DNA from: Baffinella frigidus
Lineage: Eukaryota; Cryptophyceae; Cryptomonadales; Baffinellaceae
Length of the DNA: 10,431 bases
Assembly: GCA_026770585.1 (NCBI GenBank)
Contig: MU646395.1
Span: 388,396 to 398,826 of the forward strand
Direction of reading: 5' to 3'
Below are positions 1 through 5,644 of the stretch, piece after piece (within the stretch, counting starts at the first letter, position 1; each line of letters opens with the position of its first letter). A program made the position numbers and the translations under genes. The notes beneath the pieces are model-generated. The model had not been told where the DNA came from. It saw only the letters and a program-made list of their open reading frames with translations, and ran no database searches.

Positions 1-70
1 GCGCCACTCTCGACGTTTGTCAAAAGACGGGCAGCGCTCGTCACGGCAGTCGAAAAGCACGAGGAGTCGC

Positions 71-130
71 GCACGCTAGAATGTTCGAGAGCACGCTAGA
101 ATGTTCGAAAGCACGCTAGAACCTTCGAGA
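71..130. promoter_or_regulatory. Three 20-bp direct repeats carrying heat-shock-element-like cores
   Basis: Three contiguous 20-bp units start at 71, 91 and 111. Each contains CTAGAANNTTCGA. Written as the classic heat shock element CNNGAANNTTCNNG, the copies at 75-88 and 115-128 match fully and the copy at 95-108 differs only at the last base. The 20-bp spacing would put all three sites on about the same helical face. The element is palindromic, so it gives no direction. No gene with a start nearby is visible inside the window, so the target, if any, would lie to the left. The repeat and the motif match are seen directly; HSF binding is inferred. Confidence 0.5.
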
Positions 131-246
131 GAACGGACCTGGTCACTCTCCATAGCCTCCTCCTCCCCCCCAGCCGCCTCCTCTCCTCCAGCAGTTCCAT
201 ACCCGTCCTGGCTCTCGCCGCCCCCCGCGCCTGCCGCTTCCCCTGG
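131..246. other. Pyrimidine-rich tract without a gene
   Basis: The + strand here is strongly C/T-rich, with CCTCCTCC-type runs, and leads into the first telomere-like block. Short minus-strand reading frames starting here stop within the direct repeats at 71-130. No gene is supported. Confidence 0.4.
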
Positions 247-478
247 TTGAGGGTTTGGGGTTTGGGGTTTGGGGTTTGGGGTTTAGGGTTTAGGGTTTAA
301 TGATGGGTTTGGGGATGGGTTTAGGGATGAGTTTAGGTTTAGAGATGAGTTTAGGTTTAGGGATGGGTTTAGGGTTTAGGGTTTAGGGTTCAGGGTTTAG
401 GGTTCAGGGTGTGGGGTTCAGGGTTTCGGGTCTAGGGATGGGTTTGGGGAATGGTTCAGGGATGGGTTTGGGATTTAG
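247..478 (+). repeat. Degenerate telomere-type array (TTTAGGG/TTTGGGG variants)
   Basis: The block consists of 7-bp units, mostly TTTGGGG at the left end and TTTAGGG further right, mixed with variants such as GATGGGTTTAGG and GTTCAGG. The G-rich strand is +, as in every other array in the window. Small reading frames through it are translations of the repeat and not genes. Confidence 0.85.
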
Positions 479-490
479 GTATTACCCCCA

Positions 491-560
491 GCGCCCGCGT
501 CCCCCTCCCCTTCCACGCGCGCCTGCCTCACCGCGCTGGGGCCGCCCTCCTGCGTGGGAC
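491..560. repeat. Dispersed GC-rich subtelomeric repeat, copy 1
   Basis: This copy begins GCGCCCGCGTCCCCCTCCCC and continues through a GCGCTGGGGCCGCC motif and CCTCCTGCGTGGG. Near copies occur at 691-740 and 999-1063, with a shorter one at about 801-826. All four lie between TTTAGGG-type blocks, which is typical of subtelomeric mosaic repeats. Confidence 0.7.
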
Positions 561-642
561 ACCACCGTTGCGTCAACACATCGCACGGCCTTGGAAAGCG
601 CAGCGTCATGCTTGCAGGGAGAGACGCGCGGGGGCAGACGTC

Positions 643-682
643 AGCCTGTCAGCATGCTGACAAGCCTGTCAGCATGCTGACA
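643..682. repeat. Perfect 20-bp tandem duplication containing a 14-bp palindrome
   Basis: AGCCTGTCAGCATGCTGACA occurs twice back to back (643-662 and 663-682). Each unit contains the perfect palindrome GTCAGCATGCTGAC (648-661 and 668-681). A degraded relative, starting GACGTCAGCCTGTGAGCATG, lies at about 1308-1327. The function is unknown; a dimeric protein site is possible but untested. Confidence 0.65.
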
Positions 683-690
683 CCCTGTTG

Positions 691-740
691 GGGCCGCGTC
701 CCCCTCCCCTTCCACGCGCTGGGGCCGCCCTCCTGCATGG
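691..740. repeat. Dispersed GC-rich subtelomeric repeat, copy 2
   Basis: This is a shortened copy of the 491-560 repeat: it keeps CGCGTCCCCCTCCCCTTCCA and GGGGCCGCCCTCCTGC and lacks the middle GCGCCTGC part. It follows directly on the 20-bp palindromic duplication. Confidence 0.7.
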
Positions 741-870
741 GCGGGGTTTGGTTCAGGGTTTAGGGTTTGAGGGTTGGTTGAAAGTTCAGGGATCAGGGAC
801 AGCGCTGGGGCCACCCTCCTGCGGGGGTGGGTTTCGGGTTTCGGAGGTAGGAGTTAGTGTTTAGAGTTTC
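741..870 (+). repeat. Degenerate telomere-type block with a repeat fragment
   Basis: TTCAGGG, TTTAGGG and TTTCGGG variants flank a partial copy of the GC-rich repeat (about 801-826, GCGCTGGGGCCACCCTCCTGC). No coding signal is present. Confidence 0.6.
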
Positions 871-928
871 GGCCACACAGCGGACTTCGCAGGGATTTTG
901 AATAAACCCTAAGCGATAAGACCCAGGA

Positions 929-952
929 CCCTACGGTACGAAACCCGTAGGG
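929..952. repeat. Small perfect hairpin (CCCTACGG/CCGTAGGG)
   Basis: The 8-bp arms CCCTACGG (929-936) and CCGTAGGG (945-952) are perfect inverted repeats around an 8-nt loop. The same CCTACGG/CCGTAGG vocabulary builds the arms of the fold-back elements at 6248-6397 and 6479-6639, so this may be a remnant of a related element. Confidence 0.5.
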
Positions 953-998
953 ACATAGGGGGTTTCCTACGGATAAGGTAACGGACACTCGGGCTCTC

Positions 999-1063
999 AG
1001 CGCCCGCGTCCCCCTCCCCTTCCACGCGCGCCTGCTGCACCGCGCTGGAGCCACCCTCATGTG
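999..1063. repeat. Dispersed GC-rich subtelomeric repeat, copy 3
   Basis: This copy is nearly identical to 491-560 over its first 35 bases, then diverges (GCTGGAGCCACCCTCATG). It ends directly at a pure TTTAGGG block, which shows how repeat copies and telomere blocks alternate. Confidence 0.7.
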
Positions 1064-1065
1064 CA

Positions 1066-1132
1066 AGGTTTAGGGTTTAGGGTTTAGGGTTTAGGGTTTA
1101 GGGTTTAGGGTTTAGGGTTTCAGGGTTTAGGG
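1066..1132 (+). repeat. Interstitial telomere block (TTTAGGG)n
   Basis: About nine units, almost all exact TTTAGGG, with one TTTCAGGG near the right end. It is much purer than the blocks at 247-478 and 741-870, suggesting a more recent addition or homogenisation. Confidence 0.9.
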
Positions 1133-1393
1133 CGCCGTTGCTTTCCCCCTCCTGTGGGAGGTAACACCGTTGCTTTAGCACCGCCAAAGGCCACGAGTTC
1201 GCAGCCGTATCGTGATAGTCCAGGTGCCCGCCTTCATATCAAGTGGCGCGGGGCAGGTAGATAGAAGAAGTGGCGCGGGGTAGGTAGACAGATAGACGCT
1301 AGGGGCAGACGTCAGCCTGTGAGCATGGCATCACTCTAGGGCAGAGGCCTGGCAGCATGCTATCACCCTGGTGGCGTGGGGCATCCTGGTGGC

Positions 1394-1611
1394 GCGGGGT
1401 AGGTAGGTAGGTGGGTAGATATGTAGGTAGGTGGGTAGATAGGTGGGTATATGTAAGTAGGTGGGTAGGTAGGTAGGTAGGTAGGTAGGTAGGTAGGTAG
1501 GGAGGTGGGTTGGTGGGTAGATATGTAGATAGGTGGGTAGGTAGGTAGGTAGGTAGGTAGGTAGGTAGGTAGATAGATAGGTAGGTAGGTAGGTAGGTAG
1601 GTAGACAAAGT
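1394..1611. repeat. TAGG/CCTA tetranucleotide array, left copy
   Basis: GGTAGGTAGGTA repeats with occasional GGGTAGAT interruptions. On the minus strand it reads as CCTA repeats, which translate as Tyr-Leu-Pro-Thr runs in any frame without stops, producing spurious ORFs. It lies downstream (minus sense) of the damaged exon copy at 1629-1673, in the position of an intron. The flanking motif GGTGGCGCGGGGTAGG recurs near 1249, 1269, 1390 and 1701. Confidence 0.85.
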
Positions 1612-1628
1612 ATGTATGCAGATGATAC

Positions 1629-1673
1629 CTTGGCGGCGTCAGCGAAGGCGTCCTCCTCGCCCATCTTGACCCC
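1629..1673 (-). pseudogene. Partial duplicate of the coiled-coil exon, with splice donor
   Basis: This roughly 45-bp stretch differs at one position from the 3' part of the exon at 1931-2032. On the minus strand it reads [13 protein letters not shown], with Ala replacing Thr of the other copy, and ends AAG followed by GTATCATC, a good splice donor. Upstream in frame a TAG lies four codons before KMGEED, so this copy is only a fragment of the exon. It belongs to a tandem duplication of about 302 bp that also carries the adjacent CCTA array. The duplication is seen directly. Whether this copy is ever spliced is unknown; exon decay after duplication is the simplest reading. Confidence 0.55.
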
Positions 1674-1705
1674 GGCACTCTAGTGACGCGGGGCACCCTG
1701 GTGGC

Positions 1706-1891
1706 GCGGGGTAGGTAGATAGGTAGGTAGGTAGGTAGGTGGGTAGGTAGGTAGGTAGGTAAGTAGGTAGGTAGGTATGTAGGCAGGCAAGTAGGAGGGC
1801 AGGTATGTAGGTAGATGGATAGGTAGGTAGGTAGGTAGGTAGGTAGGTAGGTAGGTAGGTAGGTAGGTAGGTAGGTAGGTAGGTAGGTGGG
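1706..1891. repeat. TAGG/CCTA tetranucleotide array, right copy
   Basis: This is the second array of GGTA units, downstream in minus sense of the intact exon at 1931-2032, with a shared ACAAAGTA motif between exon and array in both copies. It would lie inside the intron that begins at the GTTTGT donor. The unit count differs from the left copy, as expected for slippage. Confidence 0.85.
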
Positions 1892-1930
1892 CAGGCAGGC
1901 AGGACAAAGTAGAGAGATAGAAAGACAAAC

Positions 1931-2032
1931 CTTGGCGGCGTCAGTGAAGGCGTCCTCCTCGCCCATCTTGATCCGCTGCACTCTCTCCTTCGCCTGTTTC
2001 TGCCTCTGCAGCGCTTGGATCTTCGTCTGCAT
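1931..2032 (-). CDS. Orphan exon encoding a charged helical segment
   Basis: On the minus strand this reads [13 protein letters not shown], then [21 protein letters not shown]. It is a Lys/Arg/Gln-rich, helix-forming stretch, and the codons look coding. The 3' edge is AAG|GTTTGT, a consensus splice donor. The 5' edge is either the ATG at 2032 or, more likely, an acceptor ...TGCAG with the exon starting at 2026. That gives 96 nt in phase 0 at both ends. Immediately upstream (minus sense) is a pure CCCTAAA array, so either a telomere block sits inside an intron or the gene was cut off by telomeric DNA. The family is not recognised. Part of this exon is duplicated at 1629-1673. Confidence 0.45.
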
Positions 2033-2119
2033 TTAGGGTTTAGGGTTTAGGGTTTAGGGTTTAGGGTTTAGGGTTTAGGGTTTAGGGTTTAGGGTTTAGG
2101 GTTTAGGGTTTAGGGTTTA
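2032..2119 (+). repeat. Interstitial telomere block, about 12 exact TTTAGGG units
   Basis: Twelve or so exact TTTAGGG copies, with no variants until the TTTAAGATT exit at 2116-2124. The left end directly abuts the orphan exon at 1931-2032. The purity implies recent origin or active homogenisation. Confidence 0.95.
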
Positions 2120-2239
2120 AGATTATGGCTAGGCCGCCAGCACTCATCGGGTTGTGAGGACAGGTTATGGGGTCAGCCCCTCCCCCGCCGCCAGAAGGCA
2201 CCAGTCCGGGCCGACGCGACTCTCCCAACTAGGTTACAG

Positions 2240-2530
2240 CAGCATATGCTGTATGTTTCTCTGTACCCCCACCTGACGATCCTCTCCGGCAACTCAGATG
2301 CAACTCGTCTCTCTGGGAAACGAAACGGCCCCGGATTGCGCTCGCTGCCAGCGAGTTGGCCAACTCGCTCACTCACCGAGGTTGCATACGCTCGAATCCC
2401 GCAGGGGCGAAGTATCTATGTCTCTCTGTACCCCCCGCCGGCGTTACGCTTCGGGAACTCAGCTGCAACTCGCCTCTCTGGCCAACGACACGGCCCCTGA
2501 TTTACTCTCGCTGCCAGCGAGTTGGCAAGC
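2240..2530. repeat. Diverged tandem duplication, about 165-bp period
   Basis: Two diverged copies are marked by TATGTTTCTCTGTACCCCC (2252) and TATGTCTCTCTGTACCCCC (2417), by CAACTC-GTCTCTCTGG-type segments, and by TCGCTGCCAGCGAGTTGGC at about 2342 and 2508. The offsets are 165-166 bp. Short ORFs on either strand do not carry similar proteins in both copies, so this is treated as non-coding satellite-like DNA. Confidence 0.7.
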
Positions 2531-2610
2531 TGGGTCTGGAAACACGCTCGGTCTGGAAACACGCTGGATCTGGGAACACAATGGATCTGGGAACGCGCTG
2601 GGTCTGGGGA
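2528..2610. repeat. Short tandem repeat, about 17-bp period
   Basis: Units of the type GGTCTGGAAACACGCTG follow one another about five times with drift (GATCTGGGAACACAATG, GATCTGGGAACGCGCTG). The array starts where the 165-bp repeat ends and grades into the 75-bp repeat that follows. Confidence 0.7.
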
Positions 2611-2735
2611 TTTGGTGAGCTCCGATGAATACACGCGAGGCGCTGCGTTAACAAGCTGGGTGTGGGAACAAGCCGGGTCTGGGGATTTGGTGTGCTCCGA
2701 TGAATCCACGCGAGGTGCTGCGTCACTTGATGGAC
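2590..2735. repeat. Tandem duplication, about 75-bp period
   Basis: GGTCTGGGGATTTGGTG begins at 2601 and again at 2676; both copies continue with CTCCGATGAAT, then CACGCGAGG and GCTGCGT. The second copy contains an ATG-led frame, but the first copy stops soon after the same point, which argues against coding. Confidence 0.7.
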
Positions 2736-2776
2736 TTGCCCGACAAACGCATCGCCTCTAGATCAACGTTTTCTCG

Positions 2777-2799
2777 CCGATCCCAGCTCCTGGGATCGG
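2777..2799 (-). other. Perfect 10-bp stem-loop just 3' of the acidic-protein stop
   Basis: The arms CCGATCCCAG (2777-2786) and CTGGGATCGG (2790-2799) are perfect with a 3-nt loop. It lies 17 bp beyond the stop codon of the minus-strand gene at 2817, so it would fold in its 3' UTR. No AATAAA is visible near this end. It could aid 3'-end formation or mRNA stability; its sequence is not that of the histone 3' stem-loop. Confidence 0.45.
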
Positions 2800-2816
2800 A
2801 CTACGCAGGAGGGGAT

Positions 2817-3619
2817 TCAGGGTTTAGAAAATGTGGGAACAACTACCGCAGCGCGATCCAGCCCGTCCTCCGAGACGCCCCCCTCCTCCATACTCTCCTC
2901 CATGCTCTGCTCGATGCTCTCTCCCTCCTCCAGGCTCGTCTCCCCCTCCCCCACCTCGCCCTCCTCAACCGACACGTCCCCACCCTCCCCGTCCCCGTCC
3001 CCTTCCGCAGCCACCTCCCCATCTCCGCCCTCCCCAGCCGCCTCCCCACCCTCCTCCCCGCCTTCGGCAATAGCACCATCCTCACCCGCTGCCGCGTCCG
3101 ACGCCTCGCCGCCCTCACCACCCTCGCCACCCTCACCACCCTCACCAACCTCAGCTCCCTCAGCGGCTGCTTCGCCATCAGCAGGGGCGTCGTCCCCCTC
3201 AGCTGGCGCGCCTTCTTCCCCCCCCGCCTCCCCTCCGGCATCTCCGCCGCCTTCCCCGCCGCCTTCCCCTCCTGCCTCGCCCTCAGCGGCTGCGCCCTCG
3301 GCCGCCGGGGCTTCGCCACCTTCGCCGCCCTCCGGAGCAGCCTCGGGAGCAGCCTCCCCGCCTCCCTCCGCCGGGGGCTCGCCCTCTTCCGCTGGGGCCT
3401 CCGCCGGGGCTTCAGCAGCAGCCTCCTCCCCTTCCGCGGGCGCCTCGGCCTCTGCAGCTGCGCACAGAAACCGCCCGCCGGGTCAGCCCCCCCGACCTCA
3501 CCAGACTTCGGGAATCATTTTCAGGAGGGAAGGAGGGGAGCGGCAGGGAGCGCACCTGGCTCCTCGGCGGGAGGGTCGCCGCCCTCGGGCGCCGCAGCGG
3601 CGGCCTCGTCGTCTGCCAT
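2817..3619 (-). CDS. Two-exon gene for a Glu/Gly/Ala-rich acidic protein, 234 aa
   Basis: Model: exon 1 is 3556-3619 and starts ATG in a good context (GCTATGGC). The intron is 3458-3555 (98 nt, donor GTGCGC, acceptor CTGTGCGCAG). Exon 2 is 3457-2817 and ends TGA. The spliced length is 705 nt, an exact multiple of three with no internal stop. The protein starts MADDEAAAAAPEGGD and stays low-complexity: EGG, AEAPAEAPAE and GGEGGEGG repeats, with a more varied acidic tail (VEEGEVGEGETSLEEGE) and a short non-acidic C-terminus, VVVPTFSKP. The composition on both sides of the intron matches exactly, which is the best support for the splice and strand. No signal peptide, membrane segment or known domain is visible. 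It is probably intrinsically disordered; the function is unknown. The opposite strand is also open, but see the rejected list. It is divergent from the NACβ gene. Confidence 0.65.
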
Positions 3620-3949
3620 AGCTCCTGTTCTCTCTTGCAAGTCAACGCACCCCGGCTGTTCCTTCAAGTTGGTCCGTTACTCTCGGCAAAAGGCTACAGC
3701 CAGTCAACTTTCGACAACAATCCGTTTTAAATCCGGTTTGAATAGGTCAACTGAGACAGAGCACGCCTGTCTCGGGATCTTCACCGGAGGCGCTCCAACG
3801 GCCTGCTCCTGCTCCGCGAGCCAGAGAGGATGGAGGGGGGCTGCAGGAACCAGCGGGAGGATGCGGCGGTGGGGGGCTGCAGGCGCGGGGGCGCGCGGGG
3901 AGGGGCCCTGTCGGTGCACCCAGGCTCGAGGTCAACGGGGACTTCCAAA
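3620..3949. promoter_or_regulatory. Head-to-head intergenic region, candidate bidirectional promoter
   Basis: These 330 bp separate the start codons of two divergent genes and must contain both promoters and 5' UTRs. The hexamer GTCAAC occurs four times, all in the same orientation: 3641-3646, 3703-3708, 3746-3751 and 3931-3936. The middle third is AT-richer than the rest (TCCGTTTTAAATCCGG at about 3721), which could hold the core promoter. No convincing TATA box is seen. Whether GTCAAC is bound by anything is unknown. Confidence 0.5.
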
Positions 3950-4962
3950 ATGGCGTTCGTGCTCCTGCTGTGGGTGCTGACGCTCGTCACCGGAGGCTGG
4001 GCGTACGTGCAGGGGGCGCCTACGGGAGTTCGCGACCCGCGCCCACGGGTCTGCTTGCGAAGACCCGTCGCTGTGCCTGCGTGGCGGGGGCCGGCACTGC
4101 GACTGCGCGGCGGGGACGGGGGCGGCCTCACGGTCGGTACGAATGGAGCCAGGACGGCATCAGCCGGGGCCGCGCCCGTGCCGGTCGAGGGGGTCAAGGG
4201 CGCCGACGCTGGCGCGTTGGAGGGCGAGGCCGCGGGGACGGCGGTTGCCGAGCGGGTGTTGGACGTGGACGAGGTTGCCTGCCCTCGCCTGACCCACCCT
4301 GCCCTTCTCACCCCCTCCCCGCACCCAACTTATCCCCGCCCGGGACCTAGTGTTGACGCTCGCAGCGCCCGGCGCCTCTGACCCCGAGCTGAGCGCCGAA
4401 CTTGCGTGTGTGCTCGCAGTTGAAGATGGAGGCGATGCGGCGACTGGGCGCGTCATTGCGGATAGGGGGGTCGGGGACAGCGCGGCGGAAGTTCAAGAAC
4501 GTGCGGACTGGGAAGGCGGATAAGGTGGACGACACCAAGTTCCAGAACACGCTGAAACGCTTGGGCATCAACCCGCTCGCGGAGATCGAGGAGCTCACCA
4601 TGTTCAAGGAGAACGGCGGGACCATGAAATTCGTGAGCCCCAAAGTCCTGGCGTCGGTCTCCTCCAACACCTTCGTGGTGCAGGGCACCTTCACCTCGAC
4701 AGGCCCGGGTGGGGCGCCCGAGAAACCCGCGAAACCCGCGGCCGCGGCAGCGCCCGATGATGCCACGGCGGCCAAGGCCAAAGCGCCGCGCGTGCGGAAG
4801 GAGAAGAAGCCGAAAGAGTATCTGGGGGGGGAGGAGATGGAGGACGAACCTCAAGACGCGGATGCGGTGGGGGCGGGAGGCGGGGTGGGGGGGCGGGGGG
4901 AGGGGGGGGGGTCGGAGGATATGTTGGACGCTGTCTCTGGGGAGGGCGGGAACGGGGGATAG
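3950..4962 (+). CDS. NAC beta subunit (BTF3-like) with signal-peptide-bearing N-terminal extension, 288 aa
   Basis: Model: exon 1 3950-4273, intron 4274-4419 (146 nt, GAG|GTTGCC ... GCTCGCAG|TTG, phase 0), exon 2 4420-4962. Exon 2 is a clear NACβ: GTARRK (residues 127-132) corresponds to the ribosome-contacting RRK motif, followed by LKRLGINPLAEIEELTMFK and PKVLASVSSNTFVVQG (182-197), which match the family barrel. NACβ normally binds nascent chains at the cytosolic ribosome exit as a dimer with NACα. Two features are odd. Exon 1 adds a classic signal peptide (hydrophobic core about 3-13, likely cut near Ala18 or Gly22) and an Arg-rich stretch (28-53, eight Arg) containing LRLRGG (50-55). The usual C-terminal helical part after the barrel is replaced by a Pro/Ala/Lys, then Glu/Gly-rich tail. 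The ATG context AAAATGG is good. If exon 1 is not joined, a shorter cytosolic form could start at the Met at 4426. The domain call is firm; the leader rests on the splice model. Confidence 0.8.
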
Positions 4963-5120
4963 GATGTTGATGGGGGTGAGCTCTGTAGAGAGCTCAGTGC
5001 AATGTAGGTTGTTTCCAGCTCAGGGAATCCGCATCAAGCCTCGGAGCGGACCACAAAGGTTATCAGGCTGTTGAAGCAGCAGGGGGGGCGCGGTTAGACA
5101 CGAACCCCCGGCAGCGGTAG

Positions 5121-5309
5121 GTTCCAAGTGCGGCTTATTACAGATGTATTTTTCGCGGAAGAGCCTGGTGGAGTGCACCGGCACAAGTCTTCGGGGTTCT
5201 GCTGCGTGGCGGTCTTTCCTTCGAGCCTCAGAGCGGCAGCACCGTGTACATCCAGGGACCGCAGAATGACTGGTGCAACACGGGGTACAGTAAGTGGCAC
5301 AAAGCGTAG
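5121..5309 (+). CDS. Weak orphan exon candidate
   Basis: The frame is open from 5121 to TAG at 5307 with no ATG. Its 3' part reads SGSTVYIQGPQNDWCNTGY and is followed, at 5290, by ACA|GTAAGT, a perfect donor. A pyrimidine-rich acceptor ending CCTCAG lies at 5231, giving an exon 5232-5289; a second acceptor TTACAG at 5143 would give 5144-5289. The peptide is less repetitive and richer in W/Y/C/N/D than random GC-rich translation here, but no family is recognised and no partner exon was found. It could equally be the 3' UTR of the NACβ gene. Confidence 0.2.
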   Translation, partial: VPSAAYYRCIFRGRAWWSAPAQVFGVLLRGGLSFEPQSGSTVYIQGPQNDWCNTGYSKWHKA

Positions 5310-5343
5310 GGGATGTGAGGTGATGGAGATTGTTTTTTTTGGC

Positions 5344-5349
5344 AATAAA
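5344..5349 (+). terminator. AATAAA, possible polyadenylation signal
   Basis: An AATAAA in a T-rich context lies about 380 bp past the NACβ stop. It is the first such hexamer on this strand after that stop, so it may end that transcript; the distance is long and the orphan exon at 5121-5309 lies between. Confidence 0.3.
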
Positions 5350-5520
5350 ATACCAAGCTCCCTGCTGTAAAACAGAGTCCTTCAGAGTTTCCACATGTTT
5401 GGCATCTAGCTACATGGCACGATGCTGAATGCCAGGCCCCCAACTTGCAGCGAAGGTTTTCAAGTACATTCTTCTTTCCCCACTTCGCCTCCCACGTTTC
5501 TCCGCCTATGCTCTGCTCGG

Positions 5521-5644
5521 CTACAGGGGTACCTCGCTCATAAGAAACCACCCCCCCCCTAGGGACCACCGTAGGGCTCTAGGCATACGCCTACTGTAGG
5601 GTCCTAGGGGAAGGCGGTTTCTTATGAGCGAGGTACCCCTGTAG
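5521..5644. mobile_element. MITE-like fold-back element 1 (124 bp)
   Basis: The first 29 bp (5521-5549, CTACAGGGGTACCTCGCTCA...) and the last 29 bp (5616-5644) are perfect inverted repeats, and the pairing continues past one mismatch. The interior has CCTAGGG and GTCCTAGGGG arms and a CCTACTGTAGG motif. If the ends are taken as CAGGGG...CCCCTG, the flanks are TA on both sides, consistent with a TA target duplication. It is too small for a transposase, so it is non-autonomous. Confidence 0.8.

Noticed and set aside
71-130. CRISPR-like direct repeats
   Set aside because: The units are contiguous with no spacers, and the window is eukaryotic nuclear DNA.
411-763. Small + strand ORFs in the left subtelomere
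   Set aside because: They are translations of TTTAGGG variants and GC-rich repeats, with Gly-Leu-Gly runs, and are not conserved between repeat copies.
1299-2032. Long minus-strand ORFs with Tyr-Leu-Pro-Thr repeats
   Set aside because: They are translations of the CCTA tetranucleotide array, which is open in all frames. Only the short exon portions look coding.
2833-3621. Pro/Ser/Ala-rich + strand ORF resembling an algal hydroxyproline-rich glycoprotein
   Set aside because: The Pro/Ser character stops exactly where the minus-strand intron begins and there is no signal peptide. The spliced minus model keeps one composition across the intron.
2700-3980. 426-codon + strand ORF
   Set aside because: It is the in-register complement of the acidic gene; GAG/GGC/GCC codons read backwards rarely give stops. 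It has no domain, runs through the intron and divergent promoter, and begins inside a tandem repeat.
5020-5569. Minus-strand ORFs of 83-124 codons
   Set aside because: Cys-rich, irregular translations without domain or splice support; one runs into the fold-back element.
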